Shown here piece after piece: positions 1 through 7,516 of a DNA stretch of 64,000 bases. Both the position numbers and the translations under genes were made by a program. Numbering within the stretch: the first letter of the stretch is position 1; every line of letters starts with the position of its first letter. The DNA is from Planctomycetota bacterium (GTDB lineage Bacteria; Planctomycetota; UBA1135; GCA-002686595): positions 1-64,000 of the forward strand of contig JADYYP010000023.1 in the NCBI GenBank assembly GCA_020853575.1, in the 5' to 3' direction. The notes beneath the pieces were generated by a model. The model searched no databases and was not told the origin of the DNA. It worked only from the letters and a program-made list of their open reading frames with translations.

Positions 1-3000
1 ATCGTGAAGGCCTCGAAGGTGGCGCCGGGGATCGCCGGCGGCAGCGCGATGCCGAGCACGTTGAGGCGCACCTCGTCCCCCTGATTCAGGCCCGGCTGCG
101 AGAAGTTCAGGCTCGCGAGGCCGCTGGCGCTCACCGGTGCGGAGACCAGGAATGCGCCGGTGTAGATGTTGAACGGCACCGGCGTGCTGCCGAAGAACGC
201 GACCGTGAAGATGGGGAGCACGGTGGCGTTCGGCGAAGTGAAGTTCGGGCTGCTCGTCCAGGTGCTCGAGCCGTTGCGACGGATCAGCACCTGCGCGATC
301 ACTTGATGGCCCGTGACACTCGCGCTCGGCACCGAGCCGGGCTCGCGCATCTCGAGCTGGATCGCCGAATTCTGCACGACCAGCGTGTTGGGCGGAGCGA
401 CCGCCGCGCGCTGCGCGGTGTTGGACAGGATGCGGATCGTCGGCGGCATGAAGCCCGAGTTGCGCGCGGGCGCCGTGATGATCGGCTGCGTCGAGAACTG
501 CAGGGTCACCGAGTTCGAAGCCAGCCCGGCGCGGTCGACGAGCTGGAACTTCGCGGTGTAGAGCACGCCGCTGGTGCCGCTTTCGAGGTCTTGCAGCACG
601 ATCGTGTGGCGCAGCTCGTAGCGCGTGCTCGAGACGTACTTCACCGGCACTCCGTTGGCGAAGTAGGCGACGTCGACGCGAGCGGGCTCGGTCGATTCGA
701 CGAAGAACTTGGCCAGCTTGGTGGTCGAGAAATCGAAGCGCGGCAGGCCGTTGCGCGGTGCGACCGTGTAGGCCGGCGGCGTGGTGTCGACCGGCTTGCT
801 CGAGCTCGAGATGGGCGAGCTGCCGTTCGCGACCTCGTAGCCGTCGGGGTAGCCGTCGTTGTCCGAGTCGGGGTTCCAGCGGTTCGTCGCGGCCGCGGTT
901 TCCGCGGTGTCGACCAACGTGTCGTTGTCGGGGTCGAGCGCGAAACGCCGCCCGTTTCCGGCGGGAACGCCGAGCACCACGGCCCACAGCGGGCTCGATG
1001 CACTGGCACCGGGCACGAGTTGCGCCAGCGACATCGGAGCGATGCCGTTCTCGCTCGCCAGGAAGGTGTTGGTGGTCGGCTCGAACAGCCAGCGCACCTG
1101 GAGCGGCGTCGTCGAGCCGCTGGGGACGGCTTCGCCGAAGGCCACGATGTCGATGCCCAAGCTCGCGGCCTGCGGGACCAGGTTGGCGGCGATGGCGCCG
1201 ACGTTCGCGCTCGATAGATCGAACGCAGCGTGCGCCGCGGGCGAGATGCCGTTGTCGAACTGGCGCAGGAAGGCACCCATGTCGTGCTGGTCCTGCGGAG
1301 CAGCGAGGATGCGCGAGGCGGCCTCGACCAAGCCCGCGGCCGTGCCGTTGTGGGTCAGACCCAAGCCGCTGCGCGGAGCGCCTCCGACGTTGGGTTGATC
1401 GCGGTGCGTCATCTCACGGAAGTGCGCGACCTCGATCGTGGTCTGGCTGGGAACGAACGACAGGTCGATCAGCTGGTGATCGCCACTGGAGCCGTTGGGG
1501 AAGGCGTGGCAGTCGACGCAGCTCAGTGAGCCGAAGGTCGGCGAGTTCTGGTACAGGCTCAGGCCGCGCAGCGCGCTCGTCCCGGTCGGTTGACCGGGCA
1601 ACACTCCGGCCGAAACGGTCACGTTGCGCGACAGGTCCTCGTAGGGATTGGCCTGGGCTTGCAGGGAGAAGATGAACGTCTGGAACTTCTCGAACTCACT
1701 GTTCGCGCCGGTGGTCAGCGCACGCGCGCCACCGAGCAGGCCCGTGAAGGCGCCGTTGAACGCGACCAGGTCGCGCTCGCCGCGCCAGTGGTAGGGGAAG
1801 GTGTCTTCGATCGACAGCAGCGACTGCGTCGCCATCGGGTCCTTGAAATCGTGCGGCGCGTCGGAGATCGACCACGCGATCATGTCGGACTTGCCGCCGG
1901 GGTGGCAGGTGTTGCAACTCGAGCGGCCGTTGAGCGAGAGGTCGGCGTCGTACCAGATCGCGCGGCCGTCGCGGACGATCTGCGGCGTCGGGTCGACGCC
2001 GAGTTGCAGCGTGGCGACCGGAGCCGGGAGTCCGGCCTGCAGGATTTCGATCACGTTGCGTCCCCAGGCGTGCACCGCGAGGAACGAGTTGCCCCACGGA
2101 TCCCACTGCAAGTGGCGCGGGATCGAGCCCGGCGCGAGCGTCACGTCGAACACGAAGTAGCGGTTGCCGAAGGGGTCGAAGGCCGCGATGCGGTCACTGG
2201 TCGAGGCCGAAACGGCCGCCACGCCGGTCGCGTGGAACGCCAGCCCGAACGGGAAAGAGAGCGACTGGCTCGGCGAGTAGACCACCGGCGCCCCCAGGTT
2301 GGTGTCGTCGATGTCGACGGTCGTGCTGGGCAGCGGCGTCGCGCCCGCGACCGGCGTCCCGATCGAGACGCGGTTCTTGGCGAAGTTGCCGTTGAGCTCG
2401 GGCTCGGTGTTGAGATTCGGGTCGGCGTTGTTCGAGTCGACGTTGAGCAGCCAATGCTGCTGCGTCACCGGATTGCGGCCGTGGGCCGTGATCAGCGTGC
2501 CGGCGGCCTTCATCGCCGTCTGGAGCGGCGCCGCCGGATTCGAGGAGTCGATCACGAACAAGTCGACGTCCGCTCGCGGCTTGTTGACGCTCGCGCCGGG
2601 GACCACGCGGCCCAGCTGTTGTTCGGCGCTCTGCGAGAAATCCAAGCTCGTCACACCCTCGACCAGCGAGTCGTTGCCCGAGGTGAACGGCGCCACGTAC
2701 ACGCGGTTGTCCGCGGGATTGCCGAGCGCGCCGCGGTCGAAGGACAGGAAGCGCGGACGCTCCGCCGGCACGTCGATCACACGCGGCGCGGCGTTCAGGT
2801 TGTTGAGGTCCACCTGCACGAGAACGTTGCGGCCTTGGCAGGAAATGAAAGCCAGGTTGCTGTCGGGGTCGACCACGATGTCCGCGGGCTCCGAAGGCAG
2901 GGCCACGATGTCCAGGAGCGCACCGGTCGTGCGGTCGTGGACGGCGAGCGCGTGGCTACCGGCGCCGATGACCAGGATGCGGTCGTTGCGCCACTCGGCG

Positions 3001-3254
3001 ATGGCCACCGGCTGGTTGACCGTCTGCCACTGCGCGTCGATCGTGCCGTCGAGGTTGGCGTGCACCACGACCTGGCTGGCGAAGGTGTTGAGCGCGTAGA
3101 TCTGACCCGAGGCGCTCCACACGAAGCCGCGCGTGGTCTCGACGTTGAAGTTGGTGGAGTCGTGGGGTGAGTCGGTGACGGGGCGCTGCTGCGCAGCCGC
3201 GGAAAGGCACAAAAACGTCGCGGCGAGCGCGACGGAGGACGGACGCAAGTTCAT
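1..3254 (-). CDS. Exported beta-propeller / c-type cytochrome protein (3' end beyond window)
   Basis: This is an open frame of 1084 codons running off the left edge, so the C-terminus is missing. The ATG at 3254 follows an AGGAG site (3261-3265, 6 nt spacer). The N-terminus is a signal peptide ending near 'SAAAQQ'. Residues about 25-430 read as a YVTN/SMP-30-like beta-propeller (repeated 'VIGAGSHALAV'-type strands). Then come two CXXCH haem c motifs, CNTCH at about 447-451 and CVDCH at about 579-583, with the 'MATQSLLSIEDTFPYHWRGER' type of context seen in di-haem peroxidase/MauG-like proteins of planctomycetes. A calcium-binding 'DPDNDTLVDTAE...DSDNDGYPDGYE' stretch (about 755-795) precedes Ig-like sequence. 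It is probably a periplasmic or surface electron-transfer protein; substrate unknown. The family assignment is an inference from layout; the two haem motifs are seen directly. Confidence 0.85.
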   Translation of the reverse strand, partial: MNLRPSSVALAATFLCLSAAAQQRPVTDSPHDSTNFNVETTRGFVWSASGQIYALNTFASQVVVHANLDGTIDAQWQTVNQPVAIAEWRNDRILVIGAGSHALAVHDRTTGALLDIVALPSEPADIVVDPDSNLAFISCQGRNVLVQVDLNNLNAAPRVIDVPAERPRFLSFDRGALGNPADNRVYVAPFTSGNDSLVEGVTSLDFSQSAEQQLGRVVPGASVNKPRADVDLFVIDSSNPAAPLQTAMKAAGTLITAHGRNPVTQQHWLLNVDSNNADPNLNTEPELNGNFAKNRVSIGTPVAGATPLPSTTVDIDDTNLGAPVVYSPSQSLSFPFGLAFHATGVAAVSASTSDRIAAFDPFGNRYFVFDVTLAPGSIPRHLQWDPWGNSFLAVHAWGRNVIEILQAGLPAPVATLQLGVDPTPQIVRDGRAIWYDADLSLNGRSSCNTCHPGGKSDMIAWSISDAPHDFKDPMATQSLLSIEDTFPYHWRGERDLVAFNGAFTGLLGGARALTTGANSEFEKFQTFIFSLQAQANPYEDLSRNVTVSAGVLPGQPTGTSALRGLSLYQNSPTFGSLSCVDCHAFPNGSSGDHQLIDLSFVPSQTTIEVAHFREMTHRDQPNVGGAPRSGLGLTHNGTAAGLVEAASRILAAPQDQHDMGAFLRQFDNGISPAAHAAFDLSSANVGAIAANLVPQAASLGIDIVAFGEAVPSGSTTPLQVRWLFEPTTNTFLASENGIAPMSLAQLVPGASASSPLWAVVLGVPAGNGRRFALDPDNDTLVDTAETAAATNRWNPDSDNDGYPDGYEVANGSSPISSSSKPVDTTPPAYTVAPRNGLPRFDFSTTKLAKFFVESTEPARVDVAYFANGVPVKYVSSTRYELRHTIVLQDLESGTSGVLYTAKFQLVDRAGLASNSVTLQFSTQPIITAPARNSGFMPPTIRILSNTAQRAAVAPPNTLVVQNSAIQLEMREPGSVPSASVTGHQVIAQVLIRRNGSSTWTSSPNFTSPNATVLPIFTVAFFGSTPVPFNIYTGAFLVSAPVSASGLASLNFSQPGLNQGDEVRLNVLGIALPPAIPGATFEAFT

Positions 3255-3497
3255 GGATGACTCCTGGGTAGAACCCGCTCCGAGGCGCTGTCCTGCCTCC
3301 GTGCGTGAGAGCTCGCCCAGGAGCACGCGCGCTGCGCGCGTCCGCCGCGAGAAACGCCCGCACACTGGGAGGTTCCGCCCCCGATCGGCGCTGCGCCGTT
3401 TCGAGCAACGTCCTCGGGCTGCAACGTCCGCCCGGCGAGCGCTCGCGTCGCTGCAACAAACCGCTCGGAATCCGCTCGGTCCCAGAAACGCGTCGCG

Positions 3498-4517
3498 TCA
3501 GCGTGCTTTCGCGCTGGGGAGCTTGGCCTCGAACGTGTCGTGCGGACCGAGGGTGCGCTCGAAGCCGCCCTCGCGCAGCCAGACGAGAGCCGCGGTGTCG
3601 CCGCGCAGGTAGGCCTCGAAGAAAGCGGTCGAGCTCGCGAGGATCAAGGGCCAGTGGCGCGGGTCGCGGCGACTCGCGGCGCGGCGTTCGGAGTCGCCGA
3701 AGGCCAGGTGCTCGGCACCTTCGAGCACGAGCAGGTACTGCTGTGCGCGCTCGATGGCCTCGAAGGGGATGCGGCGCTCCGTCGGACCGACGTCGGGCGT
3801 GATCGGACTGGTGTCGAGCGTGCCGGTCATGTGCAGCACCGGGCACTCGAACGTGCTCCACGTGCCGTTGCGGCGCTCGCGCTCGCTGCCCTGCGGGCTC
3901 ATCGCGACGCAGGCGCGGATGCGCGCGTCGCGAACCACGACGCGGCCGCCGAACGGCTTGACCAGATCGCGGCCCGCGGCGCACAGCGCGGTGTAGGCAC
4001 CGAAGGAATGCCCCGCGACTCCGACGCGCTCGAAGTCGAGCTTGCCCGCGAGCGGCCAGTCCGCGCGCCGCGAGCGCCGCTCGAGCTCGTCGAGCGCGAA
4101 ACGCACGTCGAGCGGCCGATCGACGAGCGTGTCGAGGTCGCGAGTCGCCGCTTGCAGCGCCTGCAGCGGTCGCGAGCTCTCGCGCCACACGGCCTCGTCG
4201 CTGCCCGCGTGTTGCAGGTGCACGACCACGAAACCGTGGCTCGCCCAGTGCTCACCGGCGTAGGCGTAGTTCCAGCGCGTGCCGCCCAAGCCGTGCGAGA
4301 AGACGATCACCGGGAACGGACCGGGACCCTCGGGGTAGCGCAGCAGTGCGGGAACGTCGCGCGCGCGCTGCGCATCGCGCCACTCCTCGAGGAAACTGTG
4401 CGTCACGCACGGCCCACGCGTGCTTTTCGCGGAGTAGGCGAGCTCCTGAGAGGCGCGCGCCGGCGCTGCGCCGAGGAGCGCTCCCGAGATCCATGTGCCG
4501 AGCGTGAGTCGTCGCAT
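3498..4517 (-). CDS. Secreted alpha/beta hydrolase (PAF-acetylhydrolase/dienelactone-hydrolase-like)
   Basis: The product is 339 aa if it starts at the ATG at 4517, where an Arg/hydrophobic/Ala-x-Ala-Ser signal peptide begins; codons upstream look non-coding. The fold is recognisable from 'FPVIVFSHGLGG' (oxyanion loop), the nucleophile elbow GHSFGA, a 'MTGTLD' segment that may supply the acid, and the 'GAEHLAF' histidine near the C-terminus. The arrangement is that of platelet-activating-factor acetylhydrolase-like esterases, so it probably hydrolyses an ester outside the cytoplasm; the substrate cannot be read. It stands alone, 243 nt from the cytochrome gene, in the same direction. Confidence 0.83.
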   Translation of the reverse strand: MRRLTLGTWISGALLGAAPARASQELAYSAKSTRGPCVTHSFLEEWRDAQRARDVPALLRYPEGPGPFPVIVFSHGLGGTRWNYAYAGEHWASHGFVVVHLQHAGSDEAVWRESSRPLQALQAATRDLDTLVDRPLDVRFALDELERRSRRADWPLAGKLDFERVGVAGHSFGAYTALCAAGRDLVKPFGGRVVVRDARIRACVAMSPQGSERERRNGTWSTFECPVLHMTGTLDTSPITPDVGPTERRIPFEAIERAQQYLLVLEGAEHLAFGDSERRAASRRDPRHWPLILASSTAFFEAYLRGDTAALVWLREGGFERTLGPHDTFEAKLPSAKAR

Positions 4518-4826
4518 GTGCGTGAAGTTCACCGCCGTCCGCGCGCATGGAACCGCGCCGCGGGCGCTCGGTTCCGCGGTCGCGCTCGAGCATCTCGGGC
4601 GCGTGCGCTCGATGACGTTTTGGAGAGAACCGCGGCGATGTCGTCCCCGTGACGAACACGACACCCACCGCCGCGAGCGCGCACGGTACAGGAGGAAGGT
4701 GGCGCGGCCCAGGTCGCTCCGGCGCGGCAGCGCGGCAACGGGGCGAGCACGAGCGACCGCACCGCCGGCGGTTTCGACATGTGTCGAGCCGCGCAACGTG
4801 TGTCACCTCGCAGGAGCTTGGACAAC
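4518..4826. other. Intergenic region between divergent genes
   Basis: These 309 bases separate the leftward hydrolase from the rightward zinc-ribbon protein and must hold both promoters. Open frames crossing it are Arg-rich and look like shadows. No repeat or RNA gene is evident. An AGGAG at 4812-4816 serves the rightward gene. Confidence 0.5.
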
Positions 4827-5624
4827 ATGCAAACGAAACTCTCGCTCGCCGTCGTGGTGCTCTCGAGTGCCGCGTTCCTGGCCACCTCTCCGACTTTCGC
4901 GAACCCCCCGGGCGCGCCGCATGCCGGCGCTTCGCCCGTGCAGCAGCTGCGCAAGCCTACGCCGATCGCGCTCCCGGTCACGGGGCTGAGCGAGGCCAAC
5001 GCGGGCAAGGTCGCGGCGTTGCTCGAGTCGCTCGCGCGGCAGCGTGCGCCAGCTTGGATCTGCCCGAAGTGCCAGTCGAGCGCGCCGCGCGCGGGAACGT
5101 GCGCCACCTGCCAAGCGGAACGGGTCGAGGCGCCCGTGAACGTGTCGTTGGTGCGCGAGGTCAAGTGCGACACCGTCAAGGGCAGCGTGTCGTTCGCCCT
5201 CGCACCGGGGGAGTCGCTGTCGGTCGATGAGCTCGCTCGCGCGCTGCGCGCGACCGAGGTCGGGATCGTGGAGCGCGAGCTCCCGCTTCCGCCGTTCGTG
5301 CGCGTCGCGGTCGCGCTCCCCACGGACACGCCGGGCGCGGACAAGGCGTTGCGCGACGTCCTCGAGGCCGCTCAGCTCTTCGAGCGCGTCGACTTGGAGC
5401 TCGACAGGCGCGCGCCGCACGCGACCGCGGTGCTCGAGCTGGGCGCGAAGCCCGTGACTCTCGGGAGCCTGACCACGGAGGTGGCCAAGCTGGGCGCCGA
5501 GTACCGCGTCGCCGGCCTCACCTGGCTCGGTCCGTGTCCGGCGTGCGCGAAGCTGGGCCACAAGTCCGCGGCGTGCGTCAACTGCGTGCGCGACGCGCAG
5601 CCAGTGCCGCCGTCGGGCGCCTAG
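4827..5624 (+). CDS. Small exported protein with zinc-ribbon-like cysteine pairs
   Basis: The product is 265 aa, starting at the ATG at 4827 about 10 nt after AGGAG. It has a clear signal peptide (Lys near the N-terminus, VVVLSSAAFLA core, cleavage near 'TFANPP'). Two four-cysteine modules frame it: CPKC/CATC (C79, C82, C92, C95) and CPAC/CVNC (C237, C240, C250, C253), both rubredoxin-knuckle-like and likely metal sites. The centre ('VSLVREVKCDTVKGSV...') has a weak heavy-metal-associated-domain flavour but lacks a proper CXXC there. No family is recognised with confidence. It could be a metal-binding or metal-sensing periplasmic protein. Confidence 0.75.
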   Translation: MQTKLSLAVVVLSSAAFLATSPTFANPPGAPHAGASPVQQLRKPTPIALPVTGLSEANAGKVAALLESLARQRAPAWICPKCQSSAPRAGTCATCQAERVEAPVNVSLVREVKCDTVKGSVSFALAPGESLSVDELARALRATEVGIVERELPLPPFVRVAVALPTDTPGADKALRDVLEAAQLFERVDLELDRRAPHATAVLELGAKPVTLGSLTTEVAKLGAEYRVAGLTWLGPCPACAKLGHKSAACVNCVRDAQPVPPSGA

Positions 5625-5749
5625 CGCAATCGCGACGCGGGTCGCGCTCCGCATTCGGATGCGACGGGCGAGGTCGACCGCGCCCTCGCCGGTGATGCGG
5701 AGCGCGCCCGTCTGGCGCGCGCGGGGTCGCGTGCGGTAGGAATGGCCGC

Positions 5750-6544
5750 GTGAACGAACGCTCCACACCCGACCAAGAACCCAAGCCTCTCAACGAGCTC
5801 GCGCCCTTCGAGGAAGGCGACTTCCACGCGCTGAGCGAGAGCCTCGCGCGCGATCCGCAGTACAACGACCGGCGGCTGGTCACGCGCCGCAAGCTCGGCG
5901 CGATCGCGAAGTTCGCGCTCGACGCGCTCGCCGAGGACGCGCAGGCGACCGGAGGTGCGCTCGAGCTCGCGCAGCGCACCAGCCTGCACCAGCCGCACAT
6001 GTTCAACCACATGAAGGTGCGCCGCATGTGGGCCTACATCACGCGCGGCAAGAAGGAGAAGGCGCGGCTCAAGCGCGTGCTGGGCGCCGAGCTCGCGAAG
6101 GACCTCGATGCCGCCTATCGCAACGCGTATCTGTGCGTGGCGCTCGAGGACAGCGCGCTCGAAGTCAGCCTGCGCATCCATCCCGATGCTTGGTTCGATG
6201 GCCAGAATCTGGTGCAGCGAACGAAGAAGGAAGGGCAGGCGATCTTCCGCTCCTTGCTCAACTCGACGCCCGGTTATCGCTTGCAGCTCGACAATTGGAA
6301 GGGCGAGTGGATCACCGGACAGATCACGCCCGAGTGGTTGGCCGAGTTCTTCAAGTACTACAAGCCCGGCGAGCTCGGCCTGGCGATCGTGCGCCGTTGG
6401 CCGGCGCCGAGCGGCATGCGTACGGCCGTGTGCGCACCGGGCGTGCCGCAGGCGCTCGTCGAAGAGCTGAGGCTGCTCGCTCCGCTGTATCGCTATGCTG
6501 CCTGGTCGCAAGAGAGCGATTTCCTCTTCGCGAACAAGCCGTGA
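5750..6544 (+). CDS. Conserved hypothetical protein coupled to D-amino-acid oxidase gene
   Basis: The product is 264 aa, cytoplasmic, with no signal peptide and no membrane segment. It starts at GTG 5750, with a -10-like TAGGAA at 5737-5742 only 7 nt upstream and no Shine-Dalgarno sequence. It is rich in aromatic and charged residues ('FKYYKPGELGLAIVRRWP', 'WKGEWITGQ'). I do not recognise a family. Its stop codon overlaps the next gene's GTG start (GTGA, 6541-6544), which implies translational coupling with the oxidase. Confidence 0.8.
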   Translation: MNERSTPDQEPKPLNELAPFEEGDFHALSESLARDPQYNDRRLVTRRKLGAIAKFALDALAEDAQATGGALELAQRTSLHQPHMFNHMKVRRMWAYITRGKKEKARLKRVLGAELAKDLDAAYRNAYLCVALEDSALEVSLRIHPDAWFDGQNLVQRTKKEGQAIFRSLLNSTPGYRLQLDNWKGEWITGQITPEWLAEFFKYYKPGELGLAIVRRWPAPSGMRTAVCAPGVPQALVEELRLLAPLYRYAAWSQESDFLFANKP

Positions 6545-7500
6545 AACACGCCATCGTCGTCGGTTGCGGAGTCGTCGGACTGTCGAGCGCGATCCGTTTG
6601 GTCGAGGCCGGATTCGAGGTCGAGATCTGGACCCGCGACCTGCCACCGCGCACCACCTCGAGCGTCGCTGGCGCGATTTGGTACCCCTACAAGGTCGCTC
6701 CGGCCGACAAGGTCGCGCGTTGGGCGCACGCCACCTATGCGGCGCTCGAAAAGCTCGTGGGCGACGAGAGCAGCGGGGTGGTGATGCGATTGGGCACCGA
6801 GCTCGTGCCCGCCGGCGTGCCCGAGCGCGCCACGGCCGCCGCCGCCGAATACCGGCGCTGCGCGCGCAGTCTGCGCGAGTTGCACCCGGAGTTCCTGCCT
6901 CCGGGGTTCTCGCGCGGCTTCGAGATGCAGGTGCCGATCGCCGAGATGCCGTTGTACCTCGAGTACTTGCTGCGGCGTTTCGAGCGCGCTGGCGGGCGCG
7001 TGATCGAGCGCACGCTCGACACGCTCGAGCGCGCCGTCGAAGCCTGCGAGTGCGTCGTGAATTGCACCGGCCTGGCCTCGCGCGAGCTGTGCAACGATCG
7101 CGAGATGAAGGCCGTGCGCGGCCAGATCCTGCGCGTCGAGCGCGGCGCGATCGAGCGCTTCGTGCTCGACGATTTCGATGCGCGCGGCGTGACCTACGTG
7201 ATCCCGCGCTCCAAGGACTGCATCCTCGGCGGAACGACCGACGAGGGCGCCGAGGAGCTCGTGCCGGACGAGGCTGCGACGCGTTCGATCCTGGCGCGGT
7301 GCGCGTCGATCGAACCGCAGCTCCAACAGGCGCGCATCCTGTCGGTCGCCGTCGGGTTGCGGCCCGGGCGCAGTGCCGTCCGGTTGGAGAAGAGCACTCC
7401 GCGTCCCGGTCGCACGTTGATCCACAACTATGGGCACGGCGGCGCTGGATTGACCCTTTCCTGGGGTTGCGCCGACGACGTGCTCGCGCTCGCGCGCTGA
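6541..7500 (+). CDS. FAD-dependent D-amino-acid/D-aspartate oxidase
   Basis: The product is 319 aa, starting at GTG 6541 inside the preceding stop. Residues 3-20 form the FAD dinucleotide fold (GCGVVGLSSA). 'AGAIWYPYKV' and the C-terminal 'HNYGHGGAGLTLSWG' block are hallmarks of the DAAO/DDO family, in which FAD oxidises a D-amino acid to an imino acid, then a keto acid and ammonia, with H2O2 as by-product. Length fits the family. No peroxisomal or export signal is present, so it is cytoplasmic. Whether the substrate is neutral or acidic cannot be told from sequence alone. The convergent neighbour ends 16 nt away. Confidence 0.9.
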   Translation: MKHAIVVGCGVVGLSSAIRLVEAGFEVEIWTRDLPPRTTSSVAGAIWYPYKVAPADKVARWAHATYAALEKLVGDESSGVVMRLGTELVPAGVPERATAAAAEYRRCARSLRELHPEFLPPGFSRGFEMQVPIAEMPLYLEYLLRRFERAGGRVIERTLDTLERAVEACECVVNCTGLASRELCNDREMKAVRGQILRVERGAIERFVLDDFDARGVTYVIPRSKDCILGGTTDEGAEELVPDEAATRSILARCASIEPQLQQARILSVAVGLRPGRSAVRLEKSTPRPGRTLIHNYGHGGAGLTLSWGCADDVLALAR

Positions 7501-7516
7501 GCTTCGCCAGGCCCGT

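Noticed and set aside
303..3170. Several long rightward open frames across the first 3.2 kb
   Set aside because: They are Arg/Ala/Val-rich antisense shadows of the long leftward cytochrome gene, which has a signal peptide, a ribosome site and haem motifs.
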